This document shows positions 33,032 through 41,587 of a stretch of DNA of 64,000 nucleotides, in pieces. The stretch is taken from the NCBI GenBank assembly GCA_025060295.1, contig JANXCH010000009.1, positions 32,429-96,428 on the forward strand. Reading direction: 5' to 3'. Source of the stretch: Dehalococcoidia bacterium. GTDB taxonomy: Bacteria; Chloroflexota; Dehalococcoidia; Lucifugimonadales; HRBIN23. Each line of letters opens with the position of its first letter. Position 1 is the stretch's first letter. Position numbers and translations under genes: made by a program. The notes beneath the pieces are model-generated. The model did not search any database, was not told the DNA's origin, and saw only the letters and a program-made list of their open reading frames with translations.

Positions 33032-34239
33032 ATGCGGCGAACGGGGGCTTGCTCCTTCAGCCACTCCTTAAACTCCTGTACGTGTTCCACTTTCATATCT
33101 AGAACCTCGGCGAGTTCGAGGATTGGTATTTCGTCAGCGAATTCGGATGATAGGATACGCGCAAAGGAGAAACCCAATTCACGAAGTTTGCGCTCGTTGC
33201 GTTTGGGAGGTGGTTTGCCAGCATAGCCTCCGCGTCCAGGACCGCGCTTTTCCCATTGCTGTCGTTTCTGTTGGTAGAAGCCCTCTGGGGCCAAGCCCAT
33301 CTCTTCCAGGTAAATAGCCACCACATCTTTACTGACAAAAAAGGGTTTGCGTATCTCGTCCAGTAACGCATCACCCCAGCGGGAGCGAAAAGAGAAAAGG
33401 TTTAACTGCTGTAAGTGTGCCTTGAATTCGTCTTGTTGCAAAAGGATGCGAGCGGCTAAGCGGTTAGCAAACTTTTCAACCGGTTCACTCTCACCAAGGC
33501 CTTTCGTGTCACAGACCACGCCCTGGCGACGGATAAGGAGATGGGCGTATTCGTGGAGTAGGGTAAAGAGACGCCCCGTAGCAGCCTCAACATCCTCACT
33601 ATTCACCAGAATAGCGGGCGGATTAGGAGGCGACCAAATTGAGGCTCCGCGCACCTCCTTGGGCGGCAACCGCATGGTAAATACGAACACTCCAAGGGAT
33701 TCCACGGCGAGCCTCCACCACTGGAAAGCCGTATGAGCATCGCCCCACTGATAACGGAGTTTTGCGTCAAAACCTAATCGTGTGCGTTCCTTTTGCGCTA
33801 CATCATCCACAAAGTCAGTCAAACGAACTTCATTTATTCGAACTTCCCAAGGGATTTCCAGCCGTCTAATGACGTCACCGACCCAATCAGCAATAGAGAC
33901 GAAACGGCGTAAAGCAATATGTGTTTCAGGGCTCAAACCAAGTAACTTACTTGAGTCTAGTCCCCGGAAGTCTAGTGGCAGTCGTTCCTCTGGGGGATTG
34001 GGTAAAAAGAAGTAACCTAACGGACACTCGTAGATATAAGCCAATGTCTCTAAATCGGCCAAGGTCGGCTCGTCTTGCCCTTGTTCCCAAGACAAGAGCC
34101 GTTCCGCAGAAATTTTTGTAAATCCGCGCCCCATTTTTTCAGACAAACGTTCCACCTGCGTGGGCTGCAGGTTCAGGCGCGTTCGTGCCCATCCGAGAAC
34201 TGCGGGATTTGCCCAACGGAAAGGGTGTTTCAAAGCCAT
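33028..34239 (-). CDS. HTH domain ImmA/IrrE family metallopeptidase
   Basis: A 403-aa protein with an N-terminal Xre-type helix-turn-helix (about 10-70: LNLQPTQVERLSEKMGRGFTKISAERLLSWEQGQDEPTLADLETLAYIY) and a central ImmA/IrrE zinc protease domain with HExxH as LLHEYAHLLI, near residue 230. The C-terminal part has a charged linker and FSFARILSSEFADEIPILELAEVLDM. Such proteins (COG2856 type) act as antitoxin-regulators that sense and cleave partners. The downstream PIN-like gene overlaps its stop. Codon use and lower GC suggest horizontal arrival. Confidence 0.88.
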   Translation of the reverse strand: MALKHPFRWANPAVLGWARTRLNLQPTQVERLSEKMGRGFTKISAERLLSWEQGQDEPTLADLETLAYIYECPLGYFFLPNPPEERLPLDFRGLDSSKLLGLSPETHIALRRFVSIADWVGDVIRRLEIPWEVRINEVRLTDFVDDVAQKERTRLGFDAKLRYQWGDAHTAFQWWRLAVESLGVFVFTMRLPPKEVRGASIWSPPNPPAILVNSEDVEAATGRLFTLLHEYAHLLIRRQGVVCDTKGLGESEPVEKFANRLAARILLQQDEFKAHLQQLNLFSFRSRWGDALLDEIRKPFFVSKDVVAIYLEEMGLAPEGFYQQKRQQWEKRGPGRGGYAGKPPPKRNERKLRELGFSFARILSSEFADEIPILELAEVLDMKVEHVQEFKEWLKEQAPVRRI

Positions 34240-34281
34240 GTATGTTTCTTTCTCCTATGCCAGCTTATTAGCCGATATATA

Positions 34282-35229
34282 TCACCCAATTCCCTCACGC
34301 CGATAATAGGGGGTGAACCACTGGGGATCGTCGCGGTACTCTATGCGTCCGTCCGGATACAGGCGCGCCGTGGCCCGACGGTAGGCGTGGCAGAACTGGG
34401 TAATGCCCACCGGTGTGCCCCCCGTGTGGGTGTAGGCAATCTCCACGTGCACATCCAGCACCGTTACATCGCCCCCCACGCCCATCACTCCGAAGCCCGT
34501 GCGGTTGCCCAGTTCCGTCAGCTCCTCCTCCAAGCGGGCCACGGCGGGGTCGGGGTGGCGGTCGCCTTGCACCCGCAGGCACGCCGCCTCTTGCGCCAGG
34601 CGCAGGGCCTGGTCGGGATTGCCCCCAATGCCGATGCCCACTGTTACGGGCGGGCAGGAGAGGCCCCGCCGAGCAAACTCGGCCAGGTTATCTAGGAAGA
34701 AACGCTTGATACCCTCTATCCCATCCCCCGGGAAGAGCATGCGGTAGTCGGTATTGAAAAGCCCGCCCTTGTGCACAGCCGTGATGTCTATCCAGTGGGC
34801 GTCAGGCTCAAAGGAGTATTCCACATCGGGGGCAAACACGCCGGCGTTGGTGCCGGGATTGGCGCGGGTCAGGGGGTGCACACGGTTGGCCCGCAGGGGG
34901 ACGGCGCGGGTTACATCCGCAACGGCCTGGCGCAACGCCCGTTCCAGGGCCACAAACCCCCCTTGCACACGTGCCTCGTTACCGATTTTGACATAATAGC
35001 GCGGGAGGCCCGTGTCGGCGCACATGGCGCGCCCTTCGGCAATGGCCAGGTGGTAGTTCTGCAGAATTTGGGCCAGGATGAACTTGGCTAGGGGCTTGGT
35101 TTCCCGCTGCAGCGCTCGCTGATAAGCCACAAGCCCATCTTTCGGAACCACAATGGCGGCACGGCGATTGACCTCATAAGCCGCCTGGTACACGGCCTCG
35201 TGGGGAATGGCGTCGGTGCGGACGGTCAT
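34282..35229 (-). CDS. fumA: Fumarate hydratase class I, alpha subunit (N-terminal domain)
   Basis: A 315-aa Fe-S subunit: REMLAQILQNYHLAIAEGRAMCADTGLPRYYVKIG contains the first cluster Cys (MCADTG); GLSCPPVTVGIGIGGNPDQALRLAQEAA holds the second, and THTGGTPVGITQFCHAYRR the third. These three Cys bind the 4Fe-4S cluster that hydrates fumarate to malate. With the beta subunit downstream it forms the active enzyme; the intervening HTH-ImmA module starts 42 nt after its stop. It leads the operon toward sdhCDBA. Confidence 0.92.
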   Translation of the reverse strand: MTVRTDAIPHEAVYQAAYEVNRRAAIVVPKDGLVAYQRALQRETKPLAKFILAQILQNYHLAIAEGRAMCADTGLPRYYVKIGNEARVQGGFVALERALRQAVADVTRAVPLRANRVHPLTRANPGTNAGVFAPDVEYSFEPDAHWIDITAVHKGGLFNTDYRMLFPGDGIEGIKRFFLDNLAEFARRGLSCPPVTVGIGIGGNPDQALRLAQEAACLRVQGDRHPDPAVARLEEELTELGNRTGFGVMGVGGDVTVLDVHVEIAYTHTGGTPVGITQFCHAYRRATARLYPDGRIEYRDDPQWFTPYYRREGIG

Positions 35230-35243
35230 AGGCCCTCCGGGGA

Positions 35244-36500
35244 TTAGGAACGGTGGAGCACCAGGCGAGCGAAGCGCCGCTTGCCCACCCGCAGGACGGT
35301 GCCATCCCGCAAGGGCAGGCGCTCGGCGGTGGTCTTCACCCCCTCCACTTCCACCGAGCCTTGCGCCAGCAGGCGCTTGGCCTGGCTTTTGCTGGGGGCC
35401 AGCCCCAGGGCATACAACAGGTCTGCTGTCTCCACCTCGCCGTTAACGGCGGGCAGGCGGTGCACACCGCCCGGCGTGAAGAACACCCACTGCCCACCCT
35501 CCTGGCGGAAGGGGATGGTTGGGATGTCCGCCGGCACCTCCCGCCGTTGAAAAACCGTTTCAAACCAGGTCTGGGCCTCCCGAGCGGCGTCGGGGCCCCA
35601 GAACTGGGTTACGATCTCTCGCCCAAGGCGCTTCTTGAGGAGCATGGGGTTGACCTCTTGGCGCTCCAGGGCGTGGCGCATCTCGGTGATCTCCTGGTCG
35701 GGCACATCCGTGAGCAGCTCGAAATAGGGGATAATGAGGGCATCGGGCAAAGACATAATCTTGCCAAACTGTTCCCGGGGAGGCTCCTCCACCCCGATGT
35801 AATTGTTGAGGCTTTTGCTCATCTTCTGAACGCCGTCGGTGCCCACCAGGAGGGGCACCAGGAAACACTGCTGAGGGCGCTGGCCCACCATGCCCTGGAG
35901 TTGTCGCCCCACCAGCAGGTTGAACTTCTGATCTGTGCCCCCGAACTCCACATCGGCGCGGATGGCCACCGAGTCGTAGGCCTGCAGGAGGGGGTAAAGC
36001 AGTTCGGTGAGGGCGATGGGGCGCTCCGCCTCCCAGCGCTTCCAAAAGTCATCCCGGTGCAAAAGTTGTGCCACGGTGAACTTGCTGGTAAGGCGAATCA
36101 CATCGGCGAGGGTGAACTTGCCAAACCACTCGCTTTGCCACACCGCCTGGGTGCGGGCCCTGTCTACCACCTTAAAGAACTGACGCATGTAGGATTCGGC
36201 GTTGCGCACCACCTCTTCGTGGGTGAGCATGGGGCGGGTGGCCGATTGACCGCTGGGGTCGCCGATCTGGGCTGTCCAGTCCCCCACGATGAGGATGACC
36301 TGGTGCCCCAGGTCTTGCAGTTGGCGCAGTTTGCGCAAGCCCACCACATGCCCCAGGTGGATGTCGGGGCGGGAGGGGTCAAACCCCATCTTCAAACGCA
36401 GGGGTTTCCCCTCCTGCAGGAGGGCGATAAACTCCTTCTCATCAATGATCTCGGCGACGGCCCGTTTGGTGATGCGGTGCAAGGTCTGTGCGTCCAGCAT
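35244..36500 (-). CDS. tyrS: Tyrosyl-tRNA synthetase
   Basis: A 418-aa class I synthetase. The HIGH signature appears as DIHLGHVVGLRKL (about 46), the tyrosine pocket in YDSVAIRADVEFGGTDQKFNLLVGR, and KMSKS as KMSKSLNNYIGV at about 225. An S4 RNA-binding domain follows at the C-terminus (ETADLLYALGLAPSKSQAKRLLAQGSVEVEG). This is the longer TyrS group (TyrZ-like) seen in many thermophiles and Chloroflexota. It lies between ribF (4-nt gap) and fumA. Confidence 0.96.
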   Translation of the reverse strand: MLDAQTLHRITKRAVAEIIDEKEFIALLQEGKPLRLKMGFDPSRPDIHLGHVVGLRKLRQLQDLGHQVILIVGDWTAQIGDPSGQSATRPMLTHEEVVRNAESYMRQFFKVVDRARTQAVWQSEWFGKFTLADVIRLTSKFTVAQLLHRDDFWKRWEAERPIALTELLYPLLQAYDSVAIRADVEFGGTDQKFNLLVGRQLQGMVGQRPQQCFLVPLLVGTDGVQKMSKSLNNYIGVEEPPREQFGKIMSLPDALIIPYFELLTDVPDQEITEMRHALERQEVNPMLLKKRLGREIVTQFWGPDAAREAQTWFETVFQRREVPADIPTIPFRQEGGQWVFFTPGGVHRLPAVNGEVETADLLYALGLAPSKSQAKRLLAQGSVEVEGVKTTAERLPLRDGTVLRVGKRRFARLVLHRS

Positions 36501-36504
36501 GGTG

Positions 36505-37437
36505 CTACACCGGAGAGGGGGTGCTCAGCAGGGCACGCACGGTGGCGATGTCGCGGGTCATTTGCTCCACTAAGGCCTGGACAGTGGGGAAGGCCTGCTC
36601 GTCCCGCAGGCGATGGACAAACTCCAGGCGCAGGCGTTGGCCATAGAGGTCGCCCTGGAAGTCTAGGATGTAGGTCTCAATCGTGCGCTCACCCCCGCCG
36701 AAGGTGGGGCGGACGCCGATGGAGGTGGCTGACGGCCAGCGCCTGCCCCCCCACACGGCCCATGTGGCGTAGATACCATTGGCAGGGATGGCCATGGAAG
36801 AATCCACCGCCAGGTTGGCAGTGGGGAAGCCCAGGCGACGCCCGCGCCCGGCGCCGGGACGCACAATGCCCACGAGGGCGAAAGGACGGCCCAGCATGCG
36901 CCCCGCCTCCGCTACCTGTCCCTCCAGGATGGCCTGGCGGATAGCCGAACTGCTCACCACGCGCCCGTGCAGCAGATAGGGGGACACCACCACCACGCTA
37001 AAGTCCAGCCGCTGGCCCAAAGCCTGCACCACAGGCAGAGTGCCCTGACGATGGTAGCCCAAGGCGAAGTCCGGGCCTGCCACCAACAGACGCATCCTCA
37101 CCTGCTCCACTAGGGCGCGCAAGAACTCTTCAGCCGAGACCCGCGCTAAATGGGCATCGAAGGTAAGGGGGAGGACGGCTTCAACGCCTTGGTGCTCCAG
37201 AAGGGCTACCCGCTCGTCGGCGGTGGTGAGCAGGGGGAAGGGGTGATGAGGGTTCAGAAAAAGGCGGGGATGATTCCGAAAGGTTACCACCACGCTGTGC
37301 AGGCCTCGGCTCCGGGCTTCGGCGCACAGGGTGGACAGCAGATGCTGATGTCCAAGGTGCACCCCGTCAAAGACCCCTATGCTCACAGCACTGGGGCCAA
37401 TCTTCCTCGCTGATGCCAGTTCCTCCTGCCAGCGCAT
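36505..37437 (-). CDS. ribF: Bifunctional riboflavin kinase / FAD synthetase
   Basis: A 310-aa enzyme making FMN and FAD. The N-terminal adenylyltransferase domain has SIGVFDGVHLGHQHLLSTLC and SSSAIRQAILEGQVAEAGRMLGRPF; the C-terminal flavokinase domain has GRGRRLGFPTANLAV, NGIYATWAVWGG and ETYILDFQGDLYGQRLRLEFVHRLRDEQAF. Many flavoproteins of the window (SdhA, luciferase-like enzymes) would use its product. No FMN riboswitch is visible upstream. It is followed at 4 nt by tyrS. Confidence 0.96.
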   Translation of the reverse strand: MRWQEELASARKIGPSAVSIGVFDGVHLGHQHLLSTLCAEARSRGLHSVVVTFRNHPRLFLNPHHPFPLLTTADERVALLEHQGVEAVLPLTFDAHLARVSAEEFLRALVEQVRMRLLVAGPDFALGYHRQGTLPVVQALGQRLDFSVVVVSPYLLHGRVVSSSAIRQAILEGQVAEAGRMLGRPFALVGIVRPGAGRGRRLGFPTANLAVDSSMAIPANGIYATWAVWGGRRWPSATSIGVRPTFGGGERTIETYILDFQGDLYGQRLRLEFVHRLRDEQAFPTVQALVEQMTRDIATVRALLSTPSPV

Positions 37438-37564
37438 GGTCGCCTACGCCGGGGCTTTTCCAGCCCCCAAGGGGGATGCTAACACCTTTCGCCGAAGGGC
37501 GTCAAGGAAGGTAGGGGCGGTGCGCCGTCTGTAGTAGCATACAGGAGTGAAGGAGGTGCGTGCG

Positions 37565-38614
37565 GTGCAACCTATTGACCTGCGCAGTGATACGGTAACT
37601 TTGCCCACGCCCGAGATGCGCCAGGCTATGGCCGCAGCGGAGGTGGGGGACGATGTGTGGGGGGAAGACCCCACCGTTAACCGCTTGGAGGCTATGGCCG
37701 CCGAGCGCCTGGGCAAGGAAGCGGCCCTTTTTACAGCCAGCGGGACCATGAGCAACCTGCTGGCGGTGCTGACCTGGTGCCGCCGAGGGGATGAGATCAT
37801 TGTGGGCGACCAGTCCCACATGTTTCTGAACGAGGTGGGCGGAGCCTCGGCTTTGGGGGGTGTGGCCTACCATCCTGTCCCCAACGACGAGCGGGGGCGT
37901 CTGAACCCCGGCGATGTGGAGCGGGCTATCCGCGCCGAAAACATCCATTTCCCCCGCACGGGGTTGGTGTGCCTGGAGAACACGCATAACCGCTGTGGCG
38001 GGGCGGTGCTCTCCCCCGAGGATACGCAAGCCGTGGCCGATGTGGCCCATCGCCGGGATATCCCCGTGCACCTGGACGGGGCGCGCCTGTTCAACGCTGC
38101 GGTGTATCTGAAGGTGCCCCCTGCCGCTCTGGCGCGGGATGTGGACTCGGTCTGTTTCTGTCTGTCCAAGGGGTTGGCGTGTCCCGTGGGCTCCCTTTTG
38201 TGTGGAAGCAAGGAGTTTATCAAGGAGGCCCGCCGTTGGCGCAAGGCAGTGGGGGGAGGCATGCGCCAGGTGGGGATTCTGGCGGCGGCGGGTATCGTCG
38301 CTCTGGAGAAGATGGTGGACCGCCTAGCAGAGGACCACGAGAACGCCCGAAGCTTGGGCAAGGGGTTGGCGGGTATCCCGGGCATTCGCCTGGACCCCGA
38401 GCGGGTGCAGACCAATATCGTCATCTTCCGTTGGACGGGGGGGCCGGTCCAAGAGTTCCTGTCGCGCTTGGCCCAGAAAGGGGTGTTGGCGTCCTATATG
38501 GGCGGGGATCAGGTGCGTATGGTAACCCATTACGGCATCACAGCAGAGGACATTGCCCGCGCGGTGCGCCTGGTGGAGGAGGTGGCCGAAAGTTTTGTGC
38601 GCGTGCGGGCGTAG
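37565..38614 (+). CDS. ltaE: Threonine aldolase (low-specificity, GLY1/LtaE type)
   Basis: A 349-aa PLP enzyme splitting threonine or allo-threonine to glycine and acetaldehyde. Seen: [39 protein letters not shown] at the start, [42 protein letters not shown] (PLP Asp), and [16 protein letters not shown] with the Schiff-base Lys. GTG 37565 is chosen since AAGGAGG ends 8 nt earlier; GTG 37547 overlaps that site. It diverges from ribF. Confidence 0.93.
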   Translation: MQPIDLRSDTVTLPTPEMRQAMAAAEVGDDVWGEDPTVNRLEAMAAERLGKEAALFTASGTMSNLLAVLTWCRRGDEIIVGDQSHMFLNEVGGASALGGVAYHPVPNDERGRLNPGDVERAIRAENIHFPRTGLVCLENTHNRCGGAVLSPEDTQAVADVAHRRDIPVHLDGARLFNAAVYLKVPPAALARDVDSVCFCLSKGLACPVGSLLCGSKEFIKEARRWRKAVGGGMRQVGILAAAGIVALEKMVDRLAEDHENARSLGKGLAGIPGIRLDPERVQTNIVIFRWTGGPVQEFLSRLAQKGVLASYMGGDQVRMVTHYGITAEDIARAVRLVEEVAESFVRVRA

Positions 38615-38699
38615 ACCCGCACGGCGTGTGGGGGATTGGAGTATTCCACGGGCCGAGGCGTCAGGGCTTCGTCGGGCTGGTGAGGGTTGGTGCTTACCT

Positions 38700-39911
38700 A
38701 TGACAGTTGTGGCGACGGTTCGTGCGCCCCTGCAGACCTTCCGCATCCCAGGCTACCGATGGGTGTGGGGCAATATGCTCTGTGCCGTGGCGTCCTGGGT
38801 GTTGGAGGTGATGGTGCTCGGCTGGCTGGTATTGGACCTCACTGGGTCGGCCGTGTGGGTGGGGGCGGTGGCTGGCCTACGGGGTGTGGGAATGCTAGGA
38901 GGGGGGCTAATAGGGGGCATGCTGGCCGACCGCTGGGGACGACGCACCCTGATGCTAACAGTGCAAGGGGGGATGGCCCTTTTGGCGCTGGGGTTAGCCG
39001 TGCTGTCGTGGCGGGACGCCTTACAGGTCGTCCATGTGGCACTGGCGGCGGTGCTTTTGGGGATGGCATCCGCAATAAGCGCCTCGGCGCGCACCGCCCT
39101 TATCTACGACCTGGTGGGGTCGTCGGGGATGTTGAACGCCGTGGCCTTGGTGAACCTGGGGGCAAGCCTCTTGCGTGTGGTGGTGCCTGCGGGGGGTGGT
39201 GTCCTGCTGGCCCAGGGGGGACCGGCCAGCGTGTTTCTGGCCATTGCGGGCAGTTACACCGTGGGTGTAAGCCTTCTGGTGGGGGTGCGGGCCGTCGCGC
39301 GGCAACAGGCGGGAAGCCTGGGATGGCGGGTCTTGGGCCAAAGCCTCAGAACAGTGTGGGGAGACGGCAATGTGCGCGCATTGCTGTCCTTGAGCATGCT
39401 CAACGAAGCTTTGGGCTATTCGTATATCTACATGCTCCCTGTGCTGACTCGGGAGGTGTTCCAGATGGGGCCGGAGGCGTTGGGGGTGCTAACCGCTTCC
39501 TTTGGGGTCGGCTCGGTGGCCGGAAACGGGGTGCTGGCGGTCTTGGGCAACTACCCGCGGAAGGGGGTTTTGGTAACCCTAGGCACGGTGGGCTTCGGGG
39601 GCTTCCTGACTGGTTTTGCCCTCACGCCCTGGTTTGGCGTTGCGGTGGTGATGTTGGCGCTGGCGGGGGCGTGGAGCGTGGTGTACGATGCGGCGTTGCA
39701 GACCCTGTTGCTCACCCACGCCCCGAGCACTCTGCGGGGGCGAACGGCGGGCCTGTTGGTATCCACCTGGGGGTTAAGCCCCGTCGGGGGTGTGCTGACT
39801 GGGGCCATCGCCTCGGTCGTGGGAGCGTCGTGGGCGGTGGCAGTGGGCGGTCTGGTGGTGGTGGCTAATGCCCTGCGCCTGGTGCCCCAGGTGCCCAAGT
39901 GGGAGAGGTGA
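38700..39911 (+). CDS. Major facilitator superfamily transporter (MFS_3/enterobactin exporter-like)
   Basis: A 403-aa polytopic protein with about twelve membrane helices. The MFS loop motif between helices 2 and 3 is GGMLADRWGRRTLML, and SARTALIYDLV follows helix 4, as in the MFS_3 (EntS-like) group of drug or metabolite exporters. ATG 38700 begins the natural N-terminus MTVVATVRAPLQTF; the frame is open upstream inside the threonine aldolase gene. It ends 15 nt before convergent rarA. Substrate unknown. Confidence 0.9.
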   Translation: MTVVATVRAPLQTFRIPGYRWVWGNMLCAVASWVLEVMVLGWLVLDLTGSAVWVGAVAGLRGVGMLGGGLIGGMLADRWGRRTLMLTVQGGMALLALGLAVLSWRDALQVVHVALAAVLLGMASAISASARTALIYDLVGSSGMLNAVALVNLGASLLRVVVPAGGGVLLAQGGPASVFLAIAGSYTVGVSLLVGVRAVARQQAGSLGWRVLGQSLRTVWGDGNVRALLSLSMLNEALGYSYIYMLPVLTREVFQMGPEALGVLTASFGVGSVAGNGVLAVLGNYPRKGVLVTLGTVGFGGFLTGFALTPWFGVAVVMLALAGAWSVVYDAALQTLLLTHAPSTLRGRTAGLLVSTWGLSPVGGVLTGAIASVVGASWAVAVGGLVVVANALRLVPQVPKWER

Positions 39912-39926
39912 AAGTGCCCCCCACCG

Positions 39927-41270
39927 CTAGCCTTGCGCCTTGCCCTTATGGTCCCCCCACCAGCGGCGCAAGCGCTCCGCTGCTTCCCGCTCGGCCCCCT
40001 GCTCCGTAGGTTCATAGTATCTCCGCCCCTGCACTGATGGGGGGAGGTAGTCCTGCACCACGAAGTGCCCCGGGTACTCGTGGGCATAGCGGTACCCCTG
40101 GCCATAGCCCAACCCTTTCATCATAGGGGTAACAGGGTTGCGCAGATGCAGGGGCACAGGGTCCTGGCGCGTGCGCAAAACATCCTTCCGCGCCTTCTGG
40201 AGGGCTTTGTAGGCGGAGTTGGACTTGGGGGCCGTGGCGAGGTAGATGGTGGTCTCGGCCAGGGGAATGGCCCCTTCGGGGAGGCCCACGAAGTGCACCG
40301 CTTGCTGGCAGGCCACGGCGATGCAGAGGGCGTGGGGGTCGGCCAGGCCGATGTCCTCGGCCGCTAGGATGATGAGCCTGCGGGCGATGAACAGGGGGTC
40401 CTCCCCAGCCTCCAGCATGCGCGCCAACCAGTAGATGGCTCCGTCGGGGTCCGAGCCCCGCACCGCCTTGATGAAGGCGGAGATAGTGTCATAGTGCTGA
40501 TCGCCCGCCCGGTCATACTGGAGGGCGCGCCGTTGCAGGGCCTCTTCCATAAGGGCGAGGGTGATGCGCCGCCGGCCATCGGGGCCCGCAGAGGCGGTGG
40601 TGGCGGCCAGTTCGACGGCGTTCAGCGCCACGCGGGCATCGCCACTGGCTGTGGTCAACAGGAGGTCCCATGCCTCATCGTCTATGGACACCTGCAGCGC
40701 CCCTAAACCCCTTTCGGTGTCGTCCAAAGCCCGTTGGACGATAAGGCGCACCTGGTGGTCGGTGAGGGGCTGGAGGGTGAACACACGACAGCGGGAAAGG
40801 AGGGGGGCGATGACCTCAAAGGAGGGGTTCTCGGTGGTTGCCCCGATGAGGGTAATGGTGCCGTTCTCCACGTAGGGGAGGATGGCGTCCTGCTGGGCCT
40901 TGTTGAAGCGGTGTATTTCGTCGATGAATAGGATAGTGCGCTGGCTGTAGAGTTTGCGCCGCTCTTGGGCCTGCTCCACAATGCGGCGCAGGTCCGCCAC
41001 CCCTGCCGACACCGCCGAGAGGGCCTCGAAGTGGGACTTGGTCAGGCGGGCGATGAGGTGGGCCAGGGTGGTTTTGCCCGAGCCGGGCGGCCCCCAGAGG
41101 AGCATGGAGGGGACAGCATCCTGTTCTATCAGGCGGCGGAGAAGACGCCCCGGGCCGAGGAGGTGCTCTTGGCCGACGAACTCATCCCATGTGCGGGGGC
41201 GCATGCGCGCTGCCAAGGGGGCTTCCCGCTCTTGGATACGTTGGTGGGCCGAGGCGAAAAGGTCTGCCAC
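39927..41270 (-). CDS. rarA: Replication-associated recombination protein A (RarA/MgsA)
   Basis: A 447-aa AAA+ ATPase acting at stalled replication forks. Walker A is LLWGPPGSGKTTLAH, Walker B ILFIDEIHRFNKAQQD, sensor 1 LIGATTENPSFEV, and the C-terminal MgsA domain has AFIKAVRGSDPDGAIYWLARMLEAGEDPLFIARRL and APKSNSAYKALQKA. GTG 41270 follows GGAGGGG by 6 nt; GTG 41288 is further upstream. The gene lies after a small zinc-ribbon gene on the same strand, with a hairpin between them. Confidence 0.95.
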   Translation of the reverse strand: MADLFASAHQRIQEREAPLAARMRPRTWDEFVGQEHLLGPGRLLRRLIEQDAVPSMLLWGPPGSGKTTLAHLIARLTKSHFEALSAVSAGVADLRRIVEQAQERRKLYSQRTILFIDEIHRFNKAQQDAILPYVENGTITLIGATTENPSFEVIAPLLSRCRVFTLQPLTDHQVRLIVQRALDDTERGLGALQVSIDDEAWDLLLTTASGDARVALNAVELAATTASAGPDGRRRITLALMEEALQRRALQYDRAGDQHYDTISAFIKAVRGSDPDGAIYWLARMLEAGEDPLFIARRLIILAAEDIGLADPHALCIAVACQQAVHFVGLPEGAIPLAETTIYLATAPKSNSAYKALQKARKDVLRTRQDPVPLHLRNPVTPMMKGLGYGQGYRYAHEYPGHFVVQDYLPPSVQGRRYYEPTEQGAEREAAERLRRWWGDHKGKAQG

Positions 41271-41284
41271 CGCTCTCCCCTCCT

Positions 41285-41303
41285 GCACGGTCTACAACCG
41301 TGC
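41285..41303 (-). promoter_or_regulatory. Perfect 7-bp inverted repeat before rarA
   Basis: GCACGGT and ACCGTGC flank a 5-nt CTACA loop, just upstream of the rarA ribosome site and after the stop of the zinc-ribbon gene. There is no T tract, so it is a weak terminator candidate; it may be an operator or leader hairpin. Confidence 0.35.
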
Positions 41304-41318
41304 GCCACACCCCTCCCC

Positions 41319-41501
41319 TCACACTTGTAAGGCGACGGCCCAATGGTCGTCGGCGGTCAGAGTGAGGTCTGGGGTGCCCAACAGCCAGGGGTTGGCCTCC
41401 AGGCGAGTGCTCCCGCAGGCGGGGCAAGCACGCTCGCCCCGATCCGTGGGGAAACGGGGGAAGATGTGGCCGCAGGAAAGACAGCGCAACCGCTCCACCA
41501 T
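41319..41501 (-). CDS. Small zinc-ribbon protein (60 aa)
   Basis: A 60-aa protein with two zinc knuckles, LRCLSCGHIFPRF and RACPACGSTRLEANPW, and an acidic end. The CxxC-X(n)-CxxC layout is a zinc ribbon, often found in RNA- or DNA-associated small proteins. It is upstream of rarA on the same strand and diverges from the antiporter gene. Function unknown. Confidence 0.65.
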   Translation of the reverse strand: MVERLRCLSCGHIFPRFPTDRGERACPACGSTRLEANPWLLGTPDLTLTADDHWAVALQV

Positions 41502-41587
41502 GCTGCTGGAAGGGCGTGCATCTTTAGTGTAACATACATGCCAATCCTGTTCGGCGGGCTTGGGGCTGCCCTGGTGTGGGAGGTGCG

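Larger units (their letters stand above)
32452..34281 (-). mobile_element. Probable inserted HTH-ImmA / PIN-like module
   Basis: This 1.83-kb interval separates the two fumarase subunit genes. It is visibly AT-richer than the flanks (about half A+T in parts) and its proteins use AAA, GAA and TTT freely, unlike neighbours. It holds two coupled genes of toxin/antitoxin-like type on the same strand as the operon. No transposase, terminal repeats or clear target duplication is visible, so the mode of arrival is unknown. Confidence 0.55.

Noticed and set aside
32452..34281. Classical insertion sequence between the fumarase genes
   Set aside because: No transposase, terminal inverted repeats or target duplication could be seen.
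35253..36944. 563-codon plus-strand open frame opposite tyrS and ribF
   Set aside because: Antisense shadow of GC-rich genes; the composition is biased and no domain is visible.
37438..37546. FMN riboswitch upstream of ribF
   Set aside because: The conserved RFN-element blocks are absent and the gap is only 109 nt shared with a divergent gene.
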